From NCBI GenBank assembly GCA_031270685.1, contig JAISXA010000069.1:1-51765 (forward strand): DNA of 51,765 bases, given 5' to 3'. Below, one piece after another: positions 18,200 to 24,031 of this stretch (its first letter is position 1; each line of letters begins with the position of its first letter). Origin of the DNA: Planctomycetota bacterium. GTDB taxonomy: Bacteria > Planctomycetota > SZUA-567. The translations under genes were made by a program, and so were the position numbers. The notes under the pieces were generated by a model. It was not told the DNA's origin, did no database searches, and saw nothing but the letters and a program-made list of their open reading frames with translations.

Positions 18200-19400
18200 G
18201 ATTTCGGCTATAAAATAGCGTAAATCTAATTGTCACGGTATGTTGCGTAGGATCACCGGCGCGATGATGGTGTATGGACCCGCGTGCGCGAAGCGCACGC
18301 CCAGAAAGGTATACCCGCACTGCCCGTAACGTCGGAGCGGAGGTTCGCGGGAGACGGTGGAGGAGCGATAGAAGGAATACAAATGGATCCGCTTCAACAA
18401 GTTTAATATAAAAACTTGTCGAGCCAGAAGTTACAATTTCCTAACTCTATAAGGGAAAAAGCCCGGTTTCTTGGCTTAAACTCGATAGAGCTGGCACTCC
18501 ATGCTGAAAGGTAGCACCCTAAGGGTCTACCGACGTTGTCTGAAAGCACATTTTCAGACGGCTTGTCAGGGCCCAACGCATTAGCCCATCTTGAGGTGGA
18601 GCGGGGGTCAATTTTGTTTCATTTGCGTACGGCGTGCGGGTCGGACAACGGTCCTCTTCAGTGGCATCAGCCTAATTTTGCTTAACCGTACAATCTTTTA
18701 GCCTGTGGGACTCCCCTTACTCCGCGCTGCCTTCTCTCTGGTTCATCTTGCCATCCGCCATGCCCGAAGGTGAAAACATGGCTCGGATCCTGCGGCTCGA
18801 CAGGCGTTGCCGGTTCAATGTTCGAAGCGGCTCTTCCTGTCATAGGCTACCGGCGGTTCTTGTCAGTCTTGGCGTCCCTTGCGCAATCCGCGCGTCTTTT
18901 TGCCTAATCGTTTTCATCGGTGCCGGTGACGAACTTAGCCTTTACCACGCCCGACCTCTTTGGGCTCCCAGCGCATCAAATGTCTCTCGGTCAATAGACA
19001 AATGCCTAACGCGCCTCAACTGGACCTGCCTGGCTATCCGGTGGCTATTGCGGCTTATAACGGCTAATGACGGCGATCTGCCTAATCTGCCTAATCTGCC
19101 TAATCCGCCAGGTGGAGCTACGGTCCTTCCATCCCTCCTTTTTCCTTCCGCTTCCCGCTTGCTTCGGGTTCAGGGCAAGCGCGGTACTTCAGCTTTCACG
19201 GCCATATAACGCTGTACAGCCGATCTAAAGGCGATTGAAGGCAGCCGCCTTTGAACATCCGTTGGGGTTCGCCACGGAGGGTATGCCTACCGCACGGCAG
19301 CGGGCTTAACGGCGTTCAGAATTGAATCATAGCAAACGGCCCGCGAGGATCAACAGGAATTTAATCTACGGGTGATGGACTTAAAAACGAAACACCGTAT
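18200..19400 (+). ncRNA. Candidate large structured non-coding RNA
   Basis: About 1.2 kb with no credible gene, between two paralogous genes. Perfect local hairpins line up: 18282-18300 (GCGTGCGC/GCGCACGC), 18397-18419 (ACAAGTTT/AAACTTGT), 18510-18531 (GGTAG, inner CCC/GGG, CTACC), 18538-18559 (GTCTGAAA/TTTCAGAC), 19156-19181 (CGCTTGC/GCAAGCG) and 19227-19252 (AAAGGCG/CGCCTTT). A 9-nt CTAATCTGC repeat occurs three times near 19080. Base composition is more even than in neighbouring genes. Large ornate RNAs such as GOLLD and ROOL are known in prophages; I cannot tell whether this belongs to either. Ends and strand are approximate; the strand is inferred from flanking units. Confidence 0.55.
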
Positions 19401-19453
19401 ATAGTGGTTTATCTGCGTAAAAACCATCTATCCATAGTATAATTGCCAACCAA

Positions 19454-19483
19454 AGAAAAATACGGCCATTTGCGCGTTACATT
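19454..19483 (+). promoter_or_regulatory. Element promoter P3
   Basis: AGAAAA (19454-19459), 14 nt, GCGTTACATT (19474-19483). It directly follows the candidate large ncRNA and drives the second immunity-like paralogue. Confidence 0.75.
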
Positions 19484-19567
19484 AAGGTGAGAGCGTTTAG
19501 CGCTCTTAATCGTGCGCCTTATTCCCCCGAGGCGCACGATTCTTTTTAGGGGGGCAGGAGAAAGAAA
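19484..19567 (+). promoter_or_regulatory. Conserved leader RNA, copy 2
   Basis: Hairpin 1 GAGCG/CGCTC, hairpin 2 AATCGTGCGCC (19508-19518) with GGCGCACGATT (19531-19541). Loop CCCCC at 19524-19528 faces GGGGGG at 19559-19564, immediately before CAGGAG. Nearly identical to copy 1. Confidence 0.7.
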
Positions 19568-20407
19568 ATGAGTAAGTTTACTGTCAGTCTGGATGTTCTG
19601 CGTTATAACAACGCACACCCCCACGTAGTGGGGGAATACGCCGCTTGGTGCAAGCGGCACGGCCGCGGCGACGGCGATTTCGTCGCCATCGAGGACGTGG
19701 TCAAGGACGGAAAGACCGACCTTGACCACATCATTTGGGGACTGATGTTCGTCCCCGAAAAGGAACTCGCGAAAGCGCGTTCCATAATATCGGCGTTCAG
19801 CGTGGATTGCGCCGAACGCGCGCTGGGACCGGATGACCGGCGCGCCCGTGAGCTGTTGGCGGCGGTGCGCTTGGCTATGTGCGCCACCGCCAGCAGGGTG
19901 AAATCCCAGATAGTTGATGCGCCGCTGGAAGCGGCGCAGCAGGCAATCTGGGATCTCCCGTACGAGTACGATCTCGCCGAGAACGCAAGGGAGTTGTCTT
20001 TGCGCACCGCAATCCGCGCGGCCGAGAACGCAATGATGGGCGGGTTCCGCGTGTCGCGGAGGCAGGACCCGCGGCCCGCATGGGTGCTGGCGCGACGTGC
20101 CGTCGGCGTGGAAGCGGCGGCGCGCTACTATGCCGCTCTCGGTGACGGCGTCATCAAAACGTTTCGCGCTGTGCTGCGCGAAACGGGATGGCGGGCAACG
20201 TTACACGCATTGCTCGTCGGGATCGCCAAGGTCCCATTCCATCTGGCACGCGCGGCCGACAAGGCCGCGGACGAGGCCGCTGACATTATTGTAGCGGCCG
20301 CGGAAGGAATGGAGGCGGAGTGGCAACGCTCCCGCCTCCTTGAATACCTCGAGGGCAAGGTTGCCCTCGAGGAAGAGGAACCGGTCAAGGCTCAGGCCAC
20401 GGCCTGA
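19568..20407 (+). CDS. Helical protein, immunity-protein-like, paralogue B
   Basis: 279 aa, start MSKFTVSLDVLRYNN. Shares its N-terminus, the HIIWGLMFVP segment and the C-terminal LLEYLEGK region with the gene at 16994; the middle differs in length and is Ala/Arg-rich and helical. The pair plus their near-identical leaders form a duplication with the candidate ncRNA between the copies. No transmembrane segment. Function unknown. Confidence 0.75.
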   Translation: MSKFTVSLDVLRYNNAHPHVVGEYAAWCKRHGRGDGDFVAIEDVVKDGKTDLDHIIWGLMFVPEKELAKARSIISAFSVDCAERALGPDDRRARELLAAVRLAMCATASRVKSQIVDAPLEAAQQAIWDLPYEYDLAENARELSLRTAIRAAENAMMGGFRVSRRQDPRPAWVLARRAVGVEAAARYYAALGDGVIKTFRAVLRETGWRATLHALLVGIAKVPFHLARAADKAADEAADIIVAAAEGMEAEWQRSRLLEYLEGKVALEEEEPVKAQATA

Positions 20408-20412
20408 CCTGA

Positions 20413-20445
20413 CCGGTACAGACGTCTGTACAGACGTCTGTACGC
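20413..20445. repeat. Dispersed palindrome, copy 4 (nested tandem)
   Basis: Two overlapping copies sharing GTACAGACGTCTGTAC units, six bases after the stop codon at 20407. The tandem arrangement is unique in the window. Confidence 0.72.
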
Positions 20446-20450
20446 AAGAC

Positions 20451-20476
20451 GCACCGCCCGCACACGCGGGCGGTGC
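20451..20476 (+). terminator. GC hairpin terminator
   Basis: GCACCGCCCGC pairs with GCGGGCGGTGC over a short loop, followed by GTTTATT. Confidence 0.65.
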
Positions 20477-20584
20477 GTTTATTAAGCGTAAGCGGGCGTT
20501 TCGTTTAACTGTCGGCCGAATCCGTTTGCGAAACTTATTCAGGCGATTTAAATTTACCGGGTGACCGGGGAGAGGAGATTCGAC

Positions 20585-21088
20585 ATGACGCGGGATAAGT
20601 CCCAATGGCTAAAGAAAGCGGCGCGGGAGATCGGGTTCAGGAGCGTGCGCATGCTGGGCACGTTCCTGTCGGTAAGCCGCACCGACGAGGAACGGCAGAT
20701 GATCGCCGATGTGCTGAACGAAGGCGATAACAGCGAGGTGTACGAGTGGATGTCGGACACCATCGATTACATCGCCAAGGGCATCATCGAGTGCCTGGAG
20801 CAACATGCCGCCGACGAGGTGGCGCGGGGCAACGGCGCCATGGTCACTTCGATCGTATGGCGGCGCTATGACGGCACGCCCGGCACGCTGCCCGACGCCA
20901 ACTGCGCCCTTATCCTGCACAGCCACGGCGACCCCGATAACTTGCTGCTGGAGGCGCATTACGACGGCGAGCTGTGGACCATAAACATAACGGACCGGGA
21001 CGACGACCGGACGACCATACTCAGCCTGCCGCCCAAGGTCGGCGACATCTGGGCTTATTTCCCGACGCCGCCGACGCTGGACGCGTAG
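20585..21088 (+). CDS. Phage protein of unknown function
   Basis: 167 aa, start MTRDKSQWLKKAAREIGFRS after GGGGAGAGGAG. Helical N-terminal 80 residues (EERQMIADVLNEGDN), then a beta-rich C-terminal half (NCALILHSHG, LLLEAHYDGELWTINITD). No conserved catalytic motif visible. It has no RGAAAA-type promoter of its own in the 100 bases upstream, so it may be read through from the 19454 unit. Not recognised. Confidence 0.7.
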   Translation: MTRDKSQWLKKAAREIGFRSVRMLGTFLSVSRTDEERQMIADVLNEGDNSEVYEWMSDTIDYIAKGIIECLEQHAADEVARGNGAMVTSIVWRRYDGTPGTLPDANCALILHSHGDPDNLLLEAHYDGELWTINITDRDDDRTTILSLPPKVGDIWAYFPTPPTLDA

Positions 21089-21099
21089 GTTCCACGCCA

Positions 21100-21129
21100 A
21101 GAAAAACACACCCAAAACGGCGTTACATT
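21100..21129 (+). promoter_or_regulatory. Element promoter P4
   Basis: AGAAAA (21100-21105), 14 nt, GCGTTACATT (21120-21129), beginning 11 bases after the preceding stop codon. Confidence 0.75.
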
Positions 21130-21251
21130 TAAATGTGGGTCGCGAACGATTCGCGGCCAAATATTTTCGCTGTCCCGGAATCGGGGCAGCGATTACATTG
21201 TGGGCCATGCCCACAGCCGACCCGGCGGCTTTACCGGGCGGGAGGATGAAT
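21130..21251 (+). promoter_or_regulatory. Structured leader of the beta-roll gene
   Basis: Four consecutive hairpins in 122 nt: TCGCGAA/TTCGCG, GCTG-CCCG/CGGG-CAGC, TGTGGGC/GCCCACA and CCCGG/CCGGG, the last one ending at GGGAGG. It lacks the CCCCC/GGGGG arrangement of the other leaders, so it is a different class. Confidence 0.5.
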
Positions 21252-21851
21252 ATGTCGAAGGCAGTAAACGCCACCACCACCGATGACTACCGCGATGCGG
21301 TAGCGTCGGGGAAGTCCGCCAACGCCAGAAGCGATGGCGACTTCTCTACCGCCGTAGCCATTGGAAGCCGCGGCTCGATCGCGATTTCCAATGGAAACTA
21401 CTCCCACGCCGTGTGCGTGGGAGAGGGTGATCGCGCTGGCTCCGCGTTCACCGTGTCAGTGATGGGAGCCGGCTCCCACGCGGTGGGCATCGGCGACCAC
21501 CATCATATCATGGCCAATGGCAACGGCCACGCCGTTGCCGTCGGAGACTGCGGCTTGGTCTCCGCCACCGAGGCGGCGGCGGTGGCCATCGGCGCCGGCG
21601 GATGCGCCACCGCGTACGGAGCCGACGGCATGGCCGTCGCGCTCGGCTATAACAGCCGGGCGCGCGGCATGCTCGGCTCCTGGCTCGTAGTCGCGGAGTT
21701 CGTCCACGACTACGAGGCCGAGAAGGACAGGGATGACCCTGTCCTTCACCTCGTCGCCATCAAGGCGGCGAAGATAGACGGGGTCAACATCCAGCCGGAC
21801 GTGTATTACCGGCTGGTGGACGGGGAGTTTGTCCTCGCCCAAAACGAGTAA
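21252..21851 (+). CDS. YadA-head-like beta-roll repeat protein
   Basis: 199 aa from ATG 21252, six bases after GGAGG; the ATG at 21246 directly abuts GGAGG and is less likely. Residues about 30-140 carry repeats of about 14-16 residues with the signature A-V-A-I-G (STAVAIGSRGSIAIS, SHAVCVGEG, SHAVGIGDH, AVAIGAGGCATAYG, MAVALGYNSRARG), typical of YadA-head left-handed beta-rolls. The C-terminal 60 residues (LLVAIKAAKIDG-like, YRLVDGEFVLAQNE) form a separate small domain. No signal peptide, so probably a virion or cytoplasmic protein, not an autotransporter. Confidence 0.75.
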   Translation: MSKAVNATTTDDYRDAVASGKSANARSDGDFSTAVAIGSRGSIAISNGNYSHAVCVGEGDRAGSAFTVSVMGAGSHAVGIGDHHHIMANGNGHAVAVGDCGLVSATEAAAVAIGAGGCATAYGADGMAVALGYNSRARGMLGSWLVVAEFVHDYEAEKDRDDPVLHLVAIKAAKIDGVNIQPDVYYRLVDGEFVLAQNE

Positions 21852-21853
21852 CA

Positions 21854-21884
21854 AAAAGCGCCCCCACCCCGGGGGCGCTTTTTT
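21854..21884. terminator. Bidirectional intrinsic terminator
   Basis: AAAAAGCGCCCCC, short loop, GGGGGCGCTTTTTT. It serves the plus-strand beta-roll gene and the convergent minus-strand nuclease gene. Confidence 0.85.
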
Positions 21885-21911
21885 AGCTATCACGCGCAAA
21901 TCGCATTCAGC

Positions 21912-22391
21912 TCACTTCCGCCTGCGCCACTCCCACGGCGGGACAGGCGGCTCGCTGCCGCCCCACAACCCGCGCCTTTCCTTCCGCGCCCGGGCCTCAA
22001 GCTCCAGCCACTCATCGCACTCCGGCTGTTTGCAGTACTTTTCATAGACCCAGGCCATGCCGTTATCGACCAGGGCGCGGTTGACCAAAACGCCGTCAAC
22101 CTCCACCAGCGCGACAACGCGGCCGTAGCGGTCCACATCAAGCTCGGTGATGCCGACGGTCTTCCCATAGCAAATGGCCGCCACGCTACGCCTGGCGACC
22201 GTCCCATAGGGCTGTTTGCGCTCGGGGGCGTCGATGCCGTAAAGGCGCACCCTGACCTGCCAGTCATCAGCCGACAATACCGTGATGGTGTCGCCATCGG
22301 CCACGCTGACGCACAGGCCGGACCAGTCGGCGGCATGCACGGGATACAGCAGCAACGCGGCCGTGACAAGGCCGCGGAACAGGGTTTTCAT
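21912..22391 (-). CDS. Secreted thermonuclease (SNase-family)
   Basis: 159 aa. Residues 1-20 (MKTLFRGLVTAALLLYPVHA) are a clear signal peptide with cleavage after HA. The mature part has the staphylococcal-nuclease-like core: DGDTITVL, then RVRLYGIDAPER carrying the first catalytic Arg, and DVDRYGRVVALV carrying the second. Ends in a basic tail after GLWGG, as in many short SNase homologues. Predicted to degrade DNA or RNA in the periplasm or outside the cell. It is the only minus-strand gene in this block and lies back to back with promoter P5. May help exclude or recycle foreign DNA; inferred. Confidence 0.88.
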   Translation of the reverse strand: MKTLFRGLVTAALLLYPVHAADWSGLCVSVADGDTITVLSADDWQVRVRLYGIDAPERKQPYGTVARRSVAAICYGKTVGITELDVDRYGRVVALVEVDGVLVNRALVDNGMAWVYEKYCKQPECDEWLELEARARKERRGLWGGSEPPVPPWEWRRRK

Positions 22392-22405
22392 GAGCGCCCT
22401 CCAGC

Positions 22406-22435
22406 AGAAAAAACAAGGCCAAAACGCGTTACATT
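22406..22435 (+). promoter_or_regulatory. Element promoter P5
   Basis: AGAAAA (22406-22411), 14 nt, GCGTTACATT (22426-22435), divergent from the nuclease gene. No protein gene follows before the terminator at 22704, so it should drive the small ncRNA candidate. Confidence 0.75.
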
Positions 22436-22753
22436 ATATTGAACGGTCATAGTCATGTCCGGCTATAACCGTGCGCCATTGAGGGCGCCGTGGTTACGGG
22501 TAAGCGGACACGCCAACTGCACCGCGTGGGTGCATTTATGCTTTTGGGCTGCCATGCCGTCAAAAGCAATTCCAAGCGCCGTTATGGTATTGGCGTGATT
22601 GTCCTCCTGCCGTGTCAGCCCGTCACGGTAGGGGGGCCTCCTGTTCGGTTGAAGTCCGCCCCACGGAATGGGCTCACCCCTCATTCCCTAAGGGCGGCAC
22701 GAGCCATGGCGCATCCGGTTGAATTCCGGAGGCTTCCGCGCCATGGTTTTTTT
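22436..22753 (+). ncRNA. Candidate small structured ncRNA
   Basis: About 315 nt from a good promoter to a good intrinsic terminator without a credible gene. Hairpins include TGCACC-GCGT-GGGTGCA, GCTTTTG/CAAAAGC, CCGT/ACGG and a compound stem CCGCCC...GGGCGG enclosing GGAATG/CATTCC. The 3' third is duplicated at 23808. The single reading frame across it has no ribosome-binding site and unusual composition. Confidence 0.55.
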
Positions 22754-22757
22754 AGCC
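22650..22757 (+). repeat. 108-bp duplicated element, copy 1, with terminator
   Basis: Differs from copy 2 at only three of 108 positions. The end is a terminator: CCATGGCGC (22704-22712) pairs with GCGCCATGG (22738-22746), inner CCGG/CCGG, followed by TTTTTTT and AGCC. Confidence 0.85.
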
Positions 22758-22770
22758 CTTGCGGCCCAAT

Positions 22771-22800
22771 GGAAAAAAGGGGGCATTATTGCGTTATATT
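22771..22800 (+). promoter_or_regulatory. Element promoter P6
   Basis: GGAAAA (22771-22776), 14 nt, GCGTTATATT (22791-22800). The 28 bases around it match the promoter at 16879 almost completely. Confidence 0.78.
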
Positions 22801-22883
22801 GAAGTGAGCGCGCTTAGCGCGCTCATCGGCGCGCCTTATCCCCCAAGGCACGCCGATATTTTTTAGGGGGGCAGGAGAGTATA
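22801..22883 (+). promoter_or_regulatory. Conserved leader RNA, copy 3
   Basis: Hairpin 1 GAGCGCGC/GCGCGCTC; hairpin 2 ATCGGCGCGCC (22825-22835) with GGCACGCCGAT (22847-22857). Loop CCCCC 22840-22844 and GGGGGG 22866-22871 before CAGGAG. Stem bases differ from copies 1 and 2 on both sides, i.e. covariation. Confidence 0.7.
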
Positions 22884-23225
22884 ATGAAGACATTTCATTG
22901 GAAAAATATCGCCATCGCGTTCACATGCGTCTATGCCGGGTGGATAATATCTACCTTGGCCGTCTTCCGGGACGACATGACCGCCGTGTGGGCGGCCATG
23001 CCAGCGCTCGTAACGTTGGCTGTTTTCGCCCTGCTGCCCATCGTGGCAGCAGGTACGATTTTGATCGTCGTCGAGCGCGAGAATTTTCGCGTTTGGATGA
23101 TCAAGGCGGCGGCGCGCGTTATTTGCGCCGCCGCGGATAAGAAGGACCATAGTCTCATAGAATGCATTGCAATCTATGAGACTGTGGAAGAGCTGCGCGG
23201 TAAGCTTAACCAGCCTGCCGCGTAG
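22884..23225 (+). CDS. Two-helix membrane protein (holin-like candidate)
   Basis: 113 aa, start MKTFHWKNIAIAF behind CAGGAG. Two strongly hydrophobic segments, about residues 8-27 and 38-62, with a short loop (FRDDM) between them, then a charged cytoplasmic tail (VERENFRVWMIKAAARV, ending EELRGKLNQPAA). Size and topology fit class II holins, but no lysin lies next to it, so this is only one possibility. Own promoter, leader and terminator. Confidence 0.65.
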   Translation: MKTFHWKNIAIAFTCVYAGWIISTLAVFRDDMTAVWAAMPALVTLAVFALLPIVAAGTILIVVERENFRVWMIKAAARVICAAADKKDHSLIECIAIYETVEELRGKLNQPAA

Positions 23226-23236
23226 TGACCGCACGG

Positions 23237-23270
23237 GCCGTGCATCCCCCACCGGGGATGCACGGCCTTT
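23237..23270 (+). terminator. Intrinsic terminator
   Basis: GCCGTGCATCCCC, short loop, GGGGATGCACGGC, then CTTTTCTTT. Confidence 0.8.
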
Positions 23271-23313
23271 TCTTTAGGATACGACAGGGATATTTTTAGC
23301 CCTGCCGCCCAAT

Positions 23314-23343
23314 GGAAAAAAACAGCCAATATTGCGTTATATT
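23314..23343 (+). promoter_or_regulatory. Element promoter P7
   Basis: GGAAAA (23314-23319), 14 nt, GCGTTATATT (23334-23343), again inside the CGCCCAATGGAAAAAA context. Confidence 0.78.
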
Positions 23344-23425
23344 GTAGTGAGCGCACTTAACGCGCTTGCCGGCGCGCCTTATCCCCCAAGGTGCGCCGGT
23401 TATTTCTTAGGGGGCAGGAGAAAAC
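23344..23425 (+). promoter_or_regulatory. Conserved leader RNA, copy 4
   Basis: Hairpin 1 GAGCGC/GCGCTT. Hairpin 2 GCCGGCGCGCC with GGTGCGCCGGT and loop CCCCC (23383-23387). GGGGG (23410-23414) precedes CAGGAG. Both stem arms differ from copies 1-3 while pairing is kept. Confidence 0.7.
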
Positions 23426-23584
23426 ATGAACATCATCAAGATCGGTATTATCGTGGCTGGGATTGCGGTTGGAGTTGGCGCTGGCGTGGTCGGATACATT
23501 GCGGCCAAGCGCGGCAATGAAAAAAGGTTGGAAGACAAGATAGAGAAAGTGAAGAAAGGGGTAGAGGAAGTAGTGGCAAAGTAG
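23426..23584 (+). CDS. Single-pass membrane mini-protein with coiled coil
   Basis: 52 aa. Glycine-zipper hydrophobic segment at residues 5-27 (IGIIVAGIAVGVGAGVVGYI), followed by a Lys/Glu-rich amphipathic helix (RLEDKIEKVKKGVEEVVAK). Resembles small phage membrane proteins such as spanin or holin partners in layout only. It is framed by promoter P7 and a strong terminator. Confidence 0.7.
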   Translation: MNIIKIGIIVAGIAVGVGAGVVGYIAAKRGNEKRLEDKIEKVKKGVEEVVAK

Positions 23585-23586
23585 CT

Positions 23587-23620
23587 AAAAAAACCTCCCC
23601 GGCAAAGGGGAGGTTTTTTT
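23587..23620 (+). terminator. Intrinsic terminator
   Basis: AAAAAAACCTCCCC pairs with GGGGAGGTTTTTTT, followed by AGCC. Confidence 0.85.
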
Positions 23621-23636
23621 AGCCGTCACGCCTGCT

Positions 23637-23666
23637 GGAAAAATAACGTCGATTACGCGTTATATT
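23637..23666 (+). promoter_or_regulatory. Element promoter P8
   Basis: GGAAAA (23637-23642), 14 nt, GCGTTATATT (23657-23666). Confidence 0.77.
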
Positions 23667-23806
23667 TAAATGATCGCCCTTAGGGCGCTCATTGTAGCCG
23701 TCCATCCGGATAATCCCCCAAGCCGGTTGGATGGCGTTGCGTCGCTGTCGCGCACCCTCTCCCCAAGGGTGCGCGGCTTTTCTTTTTCTGGGGAAAGGAG
23801 GTATAG
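23667..23806 (+). promoter_or_regulatory. Extended leader RNA, copy 5
   Basis: Hairpin GCCC-TTA-GGGC is followed by two C-loop hairpins: one around 23694-23736 (CCATCC-GG/CC-GGATGG with CCCCC in its loop) and one at 23749-23777 (GTCGCGCACCC/GGGTGCGCGGC with loop CCCC 23761-23764). The G-run before the ribosome-binding site is GGGG (23790-23793), so both partners shortened from five to four. Confidence 0.6.
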
Positions 23807-23860
23807 ATGAAGTCCGCCCCACGGAATGAGCTCACCCCTCATTCCCTAAGGGCGGCATGA
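23807..23860 (+). CDS. 17-residue peptide MKSAPRNELTPHSLRAA
   Basis: A perfect AAAGGAGG lies 5 nt before the ATG, after the conserved leader, and the stop codon sits two bases before a strong terminator. The same sequence exists in copy 1 of the 108-bp repeat without start or stop (TGA is CGA there). Either a real leader-type peptide or an RNA element that happens to be open. Too short to assign a function. Confidence 0.45.
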   Translation: MKSAPRNELTPHSLRAA

Positions 23861-23915
23861 ACCATGGCGCATCCGGTTGAATTCCGGAGGCTTCCGCGCC
23901 ATGGTTTTTTTAGCC
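23808..23915 (+). repeat. 108-bp duplicated element, copy 2, with terminator
   Basis: Terminator stem CCATGGCGC (23862-23870) with GCGCCATGG (23896-23904) and TTTTTTT. The region from 23916 to 24031 holds a palindrome and no gene. Confidence 0.85.
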
Positions 23916-23926
23916 ATTGCGACCCG

Positions 23927-23948
23927 CCGGTACAGACGTCCGTACCGG
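23927..23948. repeat. Dispersed palindrome, copy 5
   Basis: CGGTACAGACGTCCGTACCG with flanking C and G; one symmetric position differs from the perfect palindrome. Lies between the plus-strand units and the minus-strand acr operon. Confidence 0.7.
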
Positions 23949-24031
23949 AAAATGCGCAACGAATAAAAAAAAGCCGGTCATGCGACCGGCTTTCACGCCA
24001 TTACACCACGATTCCAGTTCACATCGGGGTT

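Noticed and set aside
18748-19209. 153-codon plus-strand open frame inside the ncRNA candidate
   Set aside because: No ribosome-binding site, composition unlike the neighbouring genes, Pro-Asn-Leu triplets come from the 9-nt repeat, and it overlaps perfect hairpins.
18200-19400. rRNA, tmRNA, RNase P RNA or group II intron
   Set aside because: None of the universal sequence blocks of these RNAs could be recognised, and there is no intron-encoded protein.
22490-22807. 105-codon plus-strand frame across the small ncRNA and terminator
   Set aside because: It runs through a strong terminator and the next promoter, has no ribosome-binding site and reads the duplicated RNA element.
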